DNA from: Anomalospiza imberbis
Lineage: Eukaryota; Chordata; Aves; Passeriformes; Viduidae
Direction of reading: 5' to 3'
Assembly: GCF_031753505.1 (NCBI RefSeq)
Contig: NW_027099818.1
Span: 62,001-126,000 of the forward strand
DNA length: 64,000 bases
How positions within the stretch are numbered: the first letter of the stretch is position 1; every line of letters starts with the position of its first letter. Below are positions 37,001 to 50,086 of this stretch, piece after piece. The notes below the pieces were generated by a model, which was given only the letters and a program-made list of their open reading frames with translations, was not told the origin of the DNA and searched no databases. A program made the position numbers and the translations under genes.

Positions 37001-40000
37001 AGGCAAACAACCTCGAGAAATGTCACAGAGCATAAGTGGAGCACAGATGCTCAAAAGCAGCAAAGCTGAAGAGCCTGGCTCAGCTTCACTAGTGTGCAAT
37101 TCACTGACTGCGAAAAACCAAGAGCAGAGCACCGGGCTTCTGGGCGCTGTGAAGGCAATTGCCAAAACCAGGCAGCTGCTCCTTCCCAAGCACAGTCAGC
37201 TGCCTATGTTCTTGCTTGTCGACAAACTCACCGCTGCCCTTCTTTTCAGCAGCTGCCACCGTCTTCTGTGCATCTTGGAGCCTCTGGCGACGAGCAAGAC
37301 TTGCCAAGGTGGGACGCATCAAAACGAAGTGAAAACCCAGACAAGTTGTCCTGGAACGCTTTTTATTCGCTTGCCGAGAGTGAATTCAACAGGCAGGAGA
37401 GCGGCAGCCACCGTCCTCCAGCAGTCGGAAGGCATCGCACCCAAGCCCGCTTCATTGCGGCTTCGTTCTTCGCCTCTTCCAAGCAACCGCGATCTCTGCC
37501 TCTCGGAGGCGAAGAAGCGGCTAGTTCGCGCACAGCTCAGTAGAGCGGCAGCGGAGCGCGGCAAAGCGCCGCTTCAAGCCGAAAGACGCCAGGAACCAAC
37601 ACTTCCCTCCGGATAGCTCCGGAGCCGCGCTTCTGCTTCTCTAGTCTCTATCTTAGCGAAAAGCTTTCCCACTCCATTTGGCAAGGGGAGAGTGTACCTG
37701 CACTGCACACTAACCGCGGTTTGCAAAGAAAGAGGATTTGCTGCACATTCCAAGGACACGGCTCATTCCGGGGCAATCTGCAACCTGCTGTCAGATGGAA
37801 GTGCTCTCTGCCCTCTCCTGCCCAGCTCTATGTACTAGCGGGCACTTTCCAGCCTGGGCGAGGCAAACAACCTCGAGAGATGTCACAGAGCATAAGTGGA
37901 GCACAGATGCTCAAAAGCAGCAAAGCTGAAGAGCCTGGTTCAGCTTCACTAGTGTGCAATTCATTGACTGCGAAAAACAGAGCAGCAGAGCACCGGGCTT
38001 CTGGGCGCTGTGAAGGCAATTGCCAAAAGCAGGCAGCTGCTCCTTCCAAAGCACAGTCAGCTGCCTATGTTCTTGCTTGTCGACAAACTCACCGCTGCCC
38101 TTCTTTTCAGCAGCTGCCACCGTCTTCTGTGCATCTCGGAGCCTCTGGCGACGAGCAAGACTTGCCAAGGTGGGACGCATCAGGACGAAGTTAAAACCCA
38201 GGCAAGTTGTCCTGGAACGCTTTCCATTCGCTTGCTGAGAGTGAATTCAAAGGGCAGGAGAGCGGCAGCCACCATCCTCCAGCAGTCGGAAGGCTTCGCA
38301 CACAAGCCCGCTTCTTTGCGGCTTCGTTCTTCCCCTCTTCCAAGCAACCGCGATCTCTGCCTCTCGGAGGCGAAGAAGCGGCTAGTTCGCGCACAGCTCA
38401 GTAGAGCGGCAGCGGAGCGCGGCAAAGCGCCGCTTCTGCCGAAAGACGCCAGGAACCGGCACTTCCCTCCGGATAGCTCCGGAGCCGCGCTTCTGCTTCT
38501 CTAGTCGTCTCTATCTTAGCGAAAAGCTTTCCCACTCCATTTGGAAAGGGGAGAGCGTACCTGCACTGCACACTAACCGCGGTTTTAAAAGAAAGAGGAT
38601 TTGCTGCACATTCCAAGGACACGGCTCTTTCCGGGGCAATCTGCAACATGCTGTCAGATGGAAGTGCTCTCTGCCCTCTCCTGCCCAGCTCTAGGTACTA
38701 GCGGGCACTTTCCAGCCTGGGCGAGGCAAACAACCTCGAGAGATGTCACAGAGCATAAGTGGAGCACAGATGCTCAAAAGCAGCAAAGCTGAAGAGCCTG
38801 GCTCAGCTTCACTAGTGTGCAATTGACTGACTGCGAAAAACAAAGCAGCAGAGCACCGGGCTTCTGGGCGCTGTGAAGGCAATTGACAAAAGCAGGCAGC
38901 TGCTCCTTCCAAAGCACAGTCAGCTGCCTATGTTCTTGCTTGTCGACAAACTCACCGCTGCCCTTCTTTTCAGCAGCTGCCACCGTGTTCTGTGCATCTC
39001 GGAGCCTCTGGGGACGAGCAAAACTTGCCAAGGTGGGACGCATCAGGACGAAGTGAAAACCCAGGCAAGTTGTCCTGGAACGCTTTTTATTCGCTTGCCA
39101 AGAGTGAATTCAACAGGCAGGAGAGCGGCAGCCACCGTCCTCCAGCAGTCGGAAGGCATCGCACACAAGCCCGCTTCTTTGCGGCTTCGTTCTTCGCCTC
39201 TTCCAAGCAATCGCGATCTCCGCCTCTCGGAGGCGAAGATGCGGCTAGTTCGCGCACAGCTCAGTAGAGCGGCAGCAGAGCGCTCCGGGGCGCCGCTTCT
39301 GCCGAAAGACGCCGGGAACCGGCACATCCCTCAGGATACCTCCGGAGCCACGCTTCTGCTTCTCTAGTCGTCTCTATCTTAGCGAAAAGCTTTCCCACTC
39401 CATTTGGCAAGGGGAGAGTGTACCTGCGCGGCACACTAGCCGCGGTTTGCAAAGAAATAGGATTTGCTGCACATTCCAAGGACACGGCTCTCCCGAGGCA
39501 ATCTGCAACCTGCTGTCAGATGGAAGTGCTTTCTGCCCTCTCCTGCCCAGCTCTATGCACTAGCGGGAACTTTACAGCCTGGGCGAGGCAAACAACCTCG
39601 AGAAATGTCACAGAGCATAAGTGGAGCACAGATTCTGAAAAGCAGCAAAGCTGAAGAGCCTGGCTCAGCTTCACTAGTGTGCAATTGACTGGCTGCGAAA
39701 AACAAAGCAGCAGAGCACCGGGCTTCTGGGCGCTGTGAAGGCAATTGCCAAAACCAGGCAGCTGCTCCTTCAAAAGCACAGTCAGCTGCCTATGTTCTTG
39801 CTTGTCGACAAACTCACCGCTGCCCTTCTTTTCAGCAGCTGCCACCGTGTTCTGTGCATCTCGGAGCCTCTGGGAACGAGCAAGAATTGCCAAGGTGAGA
39901 CGCATAAGGACGAAGTGAAAACCCAGGCATGTTGTCCTGGAACGCTTTTTATTCGCTTGCCGAGTGCGAATTCAAGAGGCAGGGGAGCGGCAGCCACCGT

Positions 40001-43000
40001 CCTCCAGCAGTCGGAAGGCTTCGTACACAAGCCCGCTTCTTTGCGGCTTCGTTCTTCGCCTCTTCCAAGCAACCGCGATCTCTGCCTCTTGGAGGCGAAG
40101 AAGCGGCTAGTTCGCGCACAGCTCAGTAGAGCGGCAGCGGAGCGCTCTGGAGCGCCGCTTCTGCCGAAAGACACCTGGAACCGGCACATCCCTCCGGATA
40201 GCTCCGGAGCCGCGCTTCTGCTTCTCTAGTCGTCTGTATCTTAGCGAAAAGCTTTCCCACTCCATTTGGCAAGGGGAGAGTGTACCTGCACTGCACACTA
40301 ACCGCGGTTTTAAAAGAAAGAGGATTTGCTGCACATTCCAAGGACACGGCTCTTTCCGGGGCAATCTGCAACCTGCTGTCAGATGGAAGTGCTCTCTGCC
40401 CTCTCCTGCCCAGCTCTAGGTACTAGCGGGCACTTTCCAGCCTGGGCGAGGCAAACAACCTCGAGAGATGTCACAGAGCATAAGTGGGGCACAGATGCTA
40501 AAAAGCAGCAAAGCTGAAGAGCCTGGCTCAGCTTCACTAGTGTGCAATTCATTGACTGCGAAAAACAGAGCAGCAGAGCACCGGGCTTCTGGGCGCTGTG
40601 AAAGCAATTGCCAAAAGCAGGCAGCTGCTCCTTCCCAAGCACAGTCAGCTGCTTATGTTCTTGCTTGCTGACAAACTCACCGCTGCCCTTCTTTTCAGCA
40701 GCTGCCACCATGTTCTGTGCATCTCGGAGCCTCTGGGGACGAGCAAGACTTGCCAAGGTGGGACGCATCAAAACGAAGTGAAAACCCAGGCAAGTTGTCC
40801 TGGAACGCTTTCCATTCGCTTGCCGAGAGTGAATTCAGCAGGCAGGAGAGCGGCAGCCACCGTCCTCCAGCAGTCTGAAGGCTTCACACACAAGCCCGCT
40901 TCTTTGCGGCTTCGTTTCTTCGCCTCTTCCAAGCAACCGCGATCTCTGCCTCTCGGAGGCGAAAGAAGCGGCTAATTCGCGCACAGCTCAGTAGAGCGGC
41001 AGCGGAGCGCGGCAAAGCGCCGCTTCTGCCGAAAGACGCCAGGAACCGGCACTTCCCTCCGGATAGCTCCGGAGCCGCGCTTCTGCTTCTCTAGTCGTCT
41101 CTATCTTAGCGAAAAGCTTTCCCACTCCATTTGGCAAGGGGAGAGCGTACCTGCACTGCACACTAACCGCGGTTTTAAAAGAAAGAGGATTTGCTGCACA
41201 TTCCAAGGACACGGCTCTTTCCGGGGCAATCTGCAACATGCTGTCAGATGGAAGTGCTCTCTGCCCTCTCCTGCCCAGCTCTAGGTACTAGCGGGCACTT
41301 TCCAGCCTGGGCGAAGCAAACAACCTCGAGAGATGTCACAGAGCATAAGTGGAGCACAGATGCTCAAAAGCAGCAAAGCTGAAGAGCCTGGCTCAGCTTC
41401 ACTAGTGTGCAATTGACTGACTGCGAAAAACAAAGCAGCAGAGCACCGGGCTTCTGGGCGCTGTGAAGGCAATTGACAAAAGCAGGCAGCTGCTCCTTCC
41501 AAAGCACAGTCAGCTGCCTATGTTCTTGCTTGTCGACAAACTCACCGCTGCCCTTCTTTTCAGCAGCTGCCACCGTGTTCTGTGCATCTCGGAGCCTCTG
41601 GGGACGAGCAAGACTTGCCAAGGTGGGACGCATCAGGACGAAGTGAAAACCCAGGCAAGTTGTCCTGGAACGCTTTTTATTCGCTTGCCAAGAGTGAATT
41701 CAACAGGCAGGAGAGCGGCAGCCACCGTCCTCCAGCAGTCGGAAGGCATCGCACACAAGCCCGCTTCTTTGCGGCTTCGTTCTTCGCCTCTTCCAAGCAA
41801 TCGCGATCTCCGCCTCTCGGAGGCGAAGATGCGGCTAGTTCGCGCACAGCTCAGTAGAGCGGCAGCAGAGCGCTCCGGGGCGCCGCTTCTGCCGAAAGAC
41901 GCCGGGAACCGGCACATCCCTCAGGATACCTCCGGAGCCACGCTTCTGCTTCTCTAGTCGTCTCTATCTTAGCGAAAAGCTTTCCCACTCCATTTGGCAA
42001 GGGGAGAGTGTACCTGCACGGCACACTAGCCGCGGTTTGCAAAGAAATAGGATTTGCTGCACATTCCAAGGACACGGCTCTCCCGAGGCAATCTGCAACC
42101 TGCTGTCAGATGGAAGTGCTTTCTGCCCTCTCCTGCCCAGCTCTATGTACTAGCGGGAACTTTACAGCCTGGGCGAGGCAAACAACCTCGAGAAATGTCA
42201 CAGAGCATAAGTGGAGCACAGATTCTGAAAAGCAGCAAAGCTGAAGAGCCTGGCTCAGCTTCACTAGTGTGCAATTGACTGGCTGCGAAAAACAAAGCAG
42301 CAGAGCACCGGGCTTCTGGGCGCTGTGAAGGCAATTGCCAAAACCAGGCAGCTGCTCCTTCCAAAGCACAGTCAGCTGCCTATGTTCTTGCTTGTCGACA
42401 AACTCACCGCTGCCCTTCTTTTCAGCAGCTGCCACCGTGTTCTGTGCATCTCGGAGCCTCTGGGAACGAGCAAGAATTGCCAAGGTGGGACGCATCAGGA
42501 CGAAGTGAAAACCCAGGCATGTTGTCCTGGAACGCTTTTTATTCGCTTGCCGAGAGCGAATTCAACAGGCAGGAGAGCGGCAGCCACCGTCCTCCAGCAG
42601 TCGGAAGGCTTCGCACACAAGCCCGCTTCTTTGCGGCTTCGTTCTTCCCCTCTTCCAAGCAACCGCGATCTCTGCCTCTCGGAGGCGAAGAAGCGGCTAG
42701 TTCGCGCACAGCTCAGTAGAGCGGCAGCGGAGCACTCTGGAGCGCCGCTTCTGCCGAAAGACCCCTGGAACCGGCACATCCCTCCGGATAGCTCCGGAGC
42801 CGCGCTTCTGCTTCTCTAGTCGTCTGTATCTTAGCGAAAAGCTTTCCCACTCCATTTGGCAAGGGGAGAGTGGACCTGCACTGCACACTAACCGCGGTTT
42901 GCAAAGAAAGACGATTTGCTGCACATTCCAAGGACACGGCTCTTTCCGAGGCAATCTGCAACCTGCTGTCAGATGGAAGTGCTCTCTGCCCTCTCCTGCC

Positions 43001-43141
43001 CAGCTCTATGTACTAGCGGGCACTTTCCAGCCTGGGCGAGGCAAACAACCTCGAGAGATTTCACAGAGCATAAGTGGAGCACAGATGCTCAAAAGCAGCA
43101 AAGCTGAAGAGCCTGGCTCAGCTTCACTAGTGTGCAATTGA
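31063..43141. repeat. Higher-order unit IV, 14 monomers, 12,079 bp
   Basis: Monomer starts and classes: 31063 c, 31926 c, 32789 f-like, 33652 e, 34515 f, 35378 g, 36242 h, 37104 i, 37964 j, 38827 b, 39689 a, 40552 c, 41417 b, 42279 k. The run e-f-g-h-i-j-b-a is collinear with unit I at a steady offset of 27,608. The later a-c-b-k resembles unit III. Small indels: one added A at about 36,187, one C lost at about 36,583, and added bases at about 40,916 and 40,963. The last monomer changes subfamily near its 3' end (see the junction). Confidence 0.86.
42874..42900. other. Subfamily switch inside one monomer
   Basis: The monomer starting at 42,279 is class k through GAGAGTGGACC (42,873 has G where non-k monomers have T; the k monomers near 16,119 and 25,612 also have G). 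From 42,901 it reads GTTTGCAAAGAAAGACG, the right-domain form, and continues with GAGATTTCACAGAG at about 43,050, shared with 46,53x. The switch must lie in the 27 bases between these diagnostics, which are common to both subfamilies. It is either a homologous exchange point or an assembly join. Confidence 0.8.
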
Positions 43142-46100
43142 CTGACTGCGAAAAACAAAGCAGCAGAGCACCGGGCTTCTGGGCGCTGTGAAGGCAATTG
43201 CCAAAACCAGGCAGCTGCTCCTTCCCAAGCACAGTCAGCTGCCTATGTTCCTACTTGTTCACAAATTCACCGCTGCCCTTCTTTTCAGCAGCTGCCACCG
43301 TGTTCTGTGCATCTCGGAGCCTCTGGGGACGAGCAAGACTTGCCAAGGTGGGACGCATCAGGACCAAGTAAAAACCCAGGCAAGTTGTCCTGGAACGCTT
43401 TCCATTCGCTTGCCGAGAGTGAATTCAACAGGCAGGAGAGCGGCAGCCACCGTCCTCCAGCAGTCGGAAGGCTTCGCACACAAGCCCGCTTCTTTGCGGC
43501 TTCGTTCTTCCCCTCTTCCAAGCAACCGCGATCTCTGCTTCCCGGAGGCGAAGAAGCGGCTATTTCACGCACAGCTCAGTAGAGCGGCAGCGGAGCCCTC
43601 CGGAACGCCGCTTCAAGCCGAAAGACGCCGGGAAGCGGCACTTTCCTCCGGATAGCTCCGGAGCCGCGCTTCTGCTTCTCTAGTCGTCTCTATCTTAGCG
43701 AAAACTTTCCCACTCCATTTCGCAAGGGGAGAGCGTACCTGCACTGCACACTAACCGCGGTTTGCTAAGAAAGACGATTTGCTGCACATTCCAAGGACAC
43801 GGCTCTTTCCGAGGCAATCTGCAACCTGCTGTCAGATGGAAGTGCTCTCTGCCCTCTCCTGCCCAGCTCTATGTACTAGCGGGCACTTTCCAGCCTGGGC
43901 GAGGCAAACAAACCTCCAGAGATGTCACAGAGCATAAGTGGAGCACAGATGCTCAAAAGCAGCAAAGCTGAAGAGCCTGGCTCAGCTTCTCTAGTGTGCA
44001 ATTGACTGACTGCGAAAAACAAAGCAGCAGAGCACCGGGCTTCTGGGCGCTGTGAAGGGCAATTGCCCAAAACCAGGCAGCTGCTCCTTCCCAAGCACAG
44101 TCAGCTGCCTATGTTCTTGCTTGTTCACAAACTCACCCGCTGGCCTTCTTTTCAGCAGCTGCCACCGTGTTTCTGTGCATCTCGGAGCCTCTGGGGACGA
44201 GCAAGACTTGCCAAGGTGGGGACGCATCAGGACCAAGTAAAAACCCAGGCAAGTTGTCCTGGAACGCTTTTCCATTCGCTTGCCGAGAGTGAATTCAACA
44301 GGCAGGAGAGCGGCAGCCACCGTCCTCCAGCAGTCGGAAGGCTTCGCACACAAGCCCGCTTCTTTGCGGCTTCGTTCTTCGCCTCATCCAAGCAAACCGC
44401 GATCTCTGCCTCTTGGAGGCGAAGAAGCGGCTAATTCGCGCACTAGCTCAGTAGAGCGGCAGCGGAGCGCTCCGGAGCGCCGCTTCAAAGCAGAAAGACG
44501 CCGGGAACCGGCACTTCCTTTCGGATGCATCCGGAGTCGCGCTTCTGCTTCTCTAGTCATCTCTATCTTAGCGAAAAGCTTTCCCACTCCATTTGGCAAG
44601 GGGAGAGTGTACCTGCACTGCACACTAGCCGCGGTTTGCAAAGAAAGAGGATTTGCTGCACATTCCAAGGACACGGCTCTTTCCGAGGCAATCTGCAACC
44701 TGCTGTCAGATGGAAGTGCTCTCTGCCCTCTCCTGCCCAGCTCTATGTACTAGCGGGCACTTTCCAGCCTGGGCGAGGCAAACAACCTCCAGAGATGTCA
44801 CAGAGCATAAGTGGAGCACAGATGCTCAAAAGCAGCAAAGCTGAAGAGCCTGGCTCAGCTTCACTAGTGTGCAATTGACTGACTGCGAAAAACAAAGCAG
44901 CAGAGCACCGGGCTTCTGGGCGCTGTGAAGGCAATTGCCAAAAACCAGGCAGCTGCTCCTTCCCAAGCACAGTCAGCTGCCTATGTTCTTGCTTGTTCAC
45001 AAAACTCACCGCTGCCCTTCTTTTCAGCAGCTGCCACTGTGTTCTGTGCATCTCGGAGCCTCTGGGGACGAGCAAGACTTTCCAAGGTGGGACGCATCAG
45101 GACCAAGTAAAAACCCAGGCAAGTTGTCCTGGAACGCTTTCCATTCGCTTTGCCAGAGAGTGAATTCAACAGGCAGGAGAGCGGCAGCCACCGTCCTCCA
45201 GCAGTCGGAAGGCTTCGCACACAAGCCCGCTTCTTTGCGGCTTCGTTCTTCGCCTCATCCAAGCAACCGCGATCTCTGCCTCTTGGAGGCGAAGAAGCGG
45301 CTAATTCGCGCACAGCTCAGTAGAGTGGCAGCGGAGCGCTCCGGAGCGCCGCTTCAAGCAGAAAGACGCCGGAAACCGGCACTTCCATGCGGATGCATCC
45401 GGAGCCGCGCTTCTGCTTCTCTAGTTGTCTCTATCTTAGCGAAAAGCTTTCCCACTCCATTTGGCAAGGGGAGAGTGTACCTGCACTGCACACTAACCGC
45501 GGTTTGCAAAGAAAGAGGATTTGCTGCACATTCCAAGGACACAGCTCTTTCCGAGGCAATCTGCAACCTGCTGTCAGATGGAAGTGCTCTCTGCCCCTCT
45601 CCTGCCCAGCTCTAGGTACTAGCGGGCACTTTCCAGCCTGGGCGAGGCAAAACAACCTCGAGAGATGTCACAAGAGCATAAGTGGAGCACAGATGCTCAA
45701 AAGCAGCACAGCTGAAGAGCCTGGCTCAGCTTCACTAGTGTGCAATTGACTGACTGCGAAAAAACAAAGCAGCAGAGCACCGGGCTTCTGGGCGCTGTGA
45801 AGGTAATTGCCAAAACCAGGCAGCTGCTCCTTCCCAAGCACAGTCAGCTGCCTATGTTCTTGCTTGTCGACGAACTCACCTCTGCCCTTCTTTTCAGCAG
45901 CTGCCACTGTGTTCTGTGCATCTCGGAGCCTCTGGGGACGAGCAAGACTTGCCAATGTGGGACGCATCAGGACCAAGTAAAAACCCAGGCAAGTTTTCCT
46001 GGAACGCTTTCCATTCGCTTGCCGAGAGTGAATTCAACAGGCAGGAGAGCGGCAGCCACCGTCCTCAAGCAGTCGGAAGGCTTCGCACACAAGCCCGCTT

Positions 46101-46616
46101 CTTTGCGGCTTCGTTTCTTTCGCCTCTTCCAAGCAACCGCGATCTCTGCCTCTCGGAGGCGAAGAAGCGGCTAGTTCGCGCACAGCTCAGTAGAGTGGCA
46201 GCGGAGCGCTCCGGAGCGTAGCTTCAAGCCGAAAGACGCCGGCAACCGGCACTACTCCCCGGATAGCTCCGGAGCCGCGCCTCTGCTTCTCTAGTCATCT
46301 CTATCTTAGCGAAAAGCTTTCCCACTCCATTTGGCAAGGGGAAAGTGTACCTGCACTGCACACTAACCGCGGTTTGCAAAGAAAGAGGATTTGCTGCACA
46401 TTCCAAGGACACGGCTCTTTCCGAGGCAATCTGCAACCTGCTGTCAGATGGAAGTGCTCTCTGCCCTCTCCTGCCCAGCTCTATGTACTAGCGGGCACTT
46501 TCCAGCCTGGGCGAGGCAAACAACCTCGAGAGATTTCACAGAGCATAAGTGGAGCACAGATGCTCAAAAGCAGCAAAGCTGAAGAGCCTGGCTCAGCTTC
46601 ACTAGTGTGCAATTGA
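43142..46616. repeat. Right-domain tetramer R1 (A-B-C-D), indel-rich
   Basis: Monomer starts: 43142 A, 44006 B, 44879 C, 45751 D. Lengths reach 872-873 because of many one-base additions: AAACAAACC (about 43,908), GAAGGGCAATTGCCCAAAA (44,055), CACCCGCTGG (44,137), GTGTTTCTG (44,168), GGTGGGGACG (44,217), GCTTTTCC (44,268), CTTCAAAGCAG (44,487), GCCCCTCTCC (45,594) and CAAAACAACC (45,649). AAAGCTT loses two bases at about 43,704, removing the HindIII site. It aligns with 46,617-50,086 almost only through such indel differences. Confidence 0.82.
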
Positions 46617-49600
46617 CTGACTGCGAAAAACAAAGCAGCAGAGCACCGGGCTTCTGGGCGCTGTGAAGGCAATTGCCAAAACCAGGCAGCTGCTCCTTCC
46701 CAAGCACAGTCAGCTGCCTATGTTCCTACTTGTTCACAAATTCACCGCTGCCCTTCTTTTCAGCAGCTGCCACCGTGTTCTGTGCATCTCGGAGCCTCTG
46801 GGGACGAGCAAGACTTGCCAAGGTGGGACGCATCAGGACCAAGTAAAAAACCCAGGCAAGTTGTCCTGGAACGCTTTCCATTCGCTTGCCGAGAGTGAAT
46901 TCAACAGGCAGGAGAGCGGCAGCCACCGTCCTCCAGCAGTCGGAAGGCTTCGCACACAAGCCCGCTTCTTTGCGGCTTCGTTCTTCCCCCTCTTCCAAGC
47001 AACCGCGATCTCTGCTTCCCGGAGGCGAAGAAGCGGCTATTTTCACGCACAGCTCAGTAGAGCGGCAGCGGAGCCCTCCGGAACGCCGCTTCAAGCCGAA
47101 AGACGCCGGGAAGCGGCACTTTCCTCCGGATAGCTCCGGAGCCGCGCTTCTGCTTCTCTAGTCGTCTCTATCTTAGCGAAAAGCTTTCCCACTCCATTTC
47201 GCAAGGGGAGAGCGTACCTGCACTGCACACTAACCGCGGTTTGCTAAGAAAGACGATTTGCTGCACATTCCAAGGACACGGCTCTTTCCGAGGCAATCTG
47301 CAACCTGCTGTCAGATGGAAGTGCTCTCTGCCCTCTCCTGCCCAGCTCTATGTACTAGCGGGCACTTTCCAGCCTGGGCGAGGCAAACAACCTCCAGAGA
47401 TGTCACAGAGCATAAGTGGAGCACAGATGCTCAAAAGCAGCAAAGCTGAAGAGCCTGGCTCAGCTTCTCTAGTGTGCAATTGACTGACTTGCGAAAAACA
47501 AAGCAGCAGAGCACCGGGCTTCTGGGCGCTGTGAAGGCAATTGCCAAAACCAGGCAGCTGCTCCTTCCCAAGCACAGTCAGCTGCCTATGTTTCTTGCTT
47601 GTTCACAAACTCACCGCTGGCCTTCTTTTCAGCAGCTGCCACCGTGTTCTGTGCATCTCGGAGCCTCTGGGGACGAGCAAGACTTGCCAAGGTGGGACGC
47701 ATCAGGACCAAGTAAAAACCCAGGCAAGTTGTCCTGGAACGCTTTCCATTCGCTTGCCGAGAGTGAATTCAACAGGCAGGAGAGCGGCAGCCACCGTCCT
47801 CCAGCAGTCGGAAGGCTTCGCACACAAGCCCGCTTCTTTGCGGCTTCGTTCTTCGCCTCATCCAAGCAAACCGCGATCTCTGCCTCTTGGAGGCGAAGAA
47901 GCGGCTAATTCGCGCACAGCTCAGTAGAGCGGTCAGCGGAGCGCTCCGGAGCGCCGCTTCAAGCAGAAAGACGCCGGGAACCGGCACTTCCTTTCGGATG
48001 CATCCGGAGTCGCGCTTCTGCTTCTCTAGTCATCTCTATCTTAGCGAAAAGCTTTCCCACTCCATTTGGCAAGGGGAGAGTGTACCTGCACTGCACACTA
48101 GCCGCGGTTTGCAAAGAAAGAGGATTTGCTGCACATTCCAAGGACACGGCTCTTTCCGAGGCAATCTGCAACCTGCTGTCAGATGGAAGTGCTCTCTGCC
48201 CTCTCCTGCCCAGCTCTATGTACTAGCGGGCACTTTCCAGCCTGGGCGAGGCAAACAACCTCCAGAGATGTCACAGAGCATAAGTGGAGCACAGATGCTC
48301 AAAAGCAGCAAAGCTGAAGAGCCTGGCTCAGCTTCACTAGTGTGCAATTGACTGACTGCGAAAAACAAAGCAGCAGAGCACCGGGCTTCTGGGCGCTGTG
48401 AAGGCAATTGCCAAAACCAGGCAGCTGCTCCTTCCCAAGCACAGTCAGCTGCCTATGTTCTTGCTTGTTCACAAAACTCACCGCTGCCCTTCTTTTCAGC
48501 AGCTGCCACTGTGTTTCTGTGCATCTCGGAGCCTCTGGGGACGAGCAAGACTTGCCAAGGTGGGACGCATCAGGACCAAGTAAAAAACCCAGGCAAGTTG
48601 TCCTGGAACGCTTTCCATTCGCTTGCCGAGAGTGAATTCAACAGGCAGGAGAGCGGCAGCCACCGTCCTCCAGCAGTCGGAAGGCTTCGCACACAAGCCC
48701 CGCTTCTTTGCGGCTTCGTTCTTCGCCTCATCCAAGCAACCACGATCTCTGCCTCTTGGAGGCGAAGAAGCGGCTAATTCGCGCACAGCTCAGTAGAGTG
48801 GCAGCGGAGCGCTCCGGAGCGCCGCTTCAAGCAGAAAGACGCCGGAAACCGGCACTTCCATGCGGATGCATCCGGAGCCGCGCCTTCTGCTTCTCTAGTT
48901 GTCTCTATCTTAGCGAAAAGCTTTCCCACTCCATTTGGCAAGGGGAGAGTGTACCTGCACTGCACACTAACCGCGGTTTGCAAAGAAAGAGGATTTGCTG
49001 CACATTCCAAGGACACAGCTCTTTCCGAGGCAATCTGCAACCTGCTGTCAGATGGAAGTGCTCTCTGCCCTCTCCTGCCCAGCTCTATGTACTAGCGGGC
49101 ACTTTCCAGCCTGGGCGAGGCAAACAACCTCGAGAGATGTCACAGAGCATAAGTGGAGCACAGATGCTCAAAAGCAGCACAGCTGAAGAGCCTGGCTCAG
49201 CTTCACTAGTGTGCAATTGACTGACTGCGAAAAAACAAAGCAGCAGAGCACCGGGCTTCTGGGCGCTGTGAAGGTAATTGCCAAAACCAGGCAGCTGCTC
49301 CTTCCCAAGCACAGTCAGCTGCCTATGTTCTTGCTTGTCGACGAACTCACCTCTGCCCTTCTTTTCAGCAGCTGCCACTGTGTTCTGTGCATCTCGGAGC
49401 CTCTGGGGACGAGCAAGACTTGCCAATGTGGGACGCATCAGGACCAAGTAAAAAACCCAGGCAAGTTTTCCTGGAACGCTTTCCATTCGCTTGCCGAGAG
49501 TGAATTCAACAGGCAGGAGAGCGGCAGCCACCGTCCTCAAGCAGTCGGAAGGCTTCGCACACAAGCCCGCTTCTTTGCGGCTTCGTTCTTCGCCTCTTCC

Positions 49601-50086
49601 AAGCAACCGCGATCTCTGCCTCTCGGAGGCGAAGAAGCGGCTAGTTCGCGCACAGCTCAGTAGAGTGGCAGCGGAGCGCTCCGGAGCGTAGCTTCAAGCC
49701 GAAAGACGCCGGCAACCGGCACTACTCCCCGGATAGCTCCAGAGCCGCGCCTCTGCTTCTCTAGTCATCTCTATCTTAGCGAAAAGCTTTCCCACTCCAT
49801 TTGGCAAGGGGAAAGTGTACCTGCACTGCACACTAACCGCGGTTTGCAAAGAAAGAGGATTTGCTGCACATTCCAAGGACACGGCTCTTTCCGAGGCAAT
49901 CTGCAACCTGCTGTCAGATGGAAGTGCTCTCTGCCCTCTCCTGCCCAGCTCTATGTACTAGCGGGCACTTTCCAGCCTGGGCGAGGCAAACAACCTCCAG
50001 AGATGTCACAGAGCATAAGTGGAGCACAGATGCTCAAAAGCAGCAAAGCTGAAGAGCCTGGCTCAGCTTCACTAGTGTGCAATTGA
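46617..50086. repeat. Right-domain tetramer R2 (A-B-C-D)
   Basis: Monomer starts: 46617 A, 47485 B, 48352 C, 49222 D. Base for base it is the same unit as R1. I saw no substitutions in A and B and only about four in C and D (for example GACTTTCC versus GACTTGCC, and AACCGCGA versus AACCACGA). It also carries its own extra bases: GTAAAAAACCC (46,849), CTTCCCCCTC (46,985), GCTATTTTCAC (47,037), GACTTGCGAAA (47,488), ATGTTTCTTG (47,589), GCGGTCAGCG (47,930) and AAGCCCCGC (48,697). Confidence 0.82.

Larger units (their letters stand above)
1..42890. repeat. Left domain, 863-bp subfamily (classes a-k)
   Basis: Monomers here share bases that differ from the right domain: GACGAAGTGAAAA rather than GACCAAGTAAAA, CTTCTGCCG rather than CTTCAAGCCG (one base shorter, which explains 863 versus 864), and mostly GTTTTAAAAG or GTTTGAAAAG after the SacII site. 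Classes are recognised by private bases: a GACGCATAAGGAC; b AGGCATCGCAC plus GAAGATGCGG; c CACCATGTTCTG; d GTCCCCCAGCAGTGTG; e GGGATGCATC; f ACCGTTTTCCAG; g TTCAGAGCATCTGCG; h GCTCCTCTAGTCATC; i CCAAGAGCAGAG; j GAAGTTAAAACC; k GAGCACTCTGG. Differences between copies are mostly substitutions. Indels are few, for example one base lost in CTCTCCCG of class b tails, giving 862-bp monomers. Confidence 0.93.
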
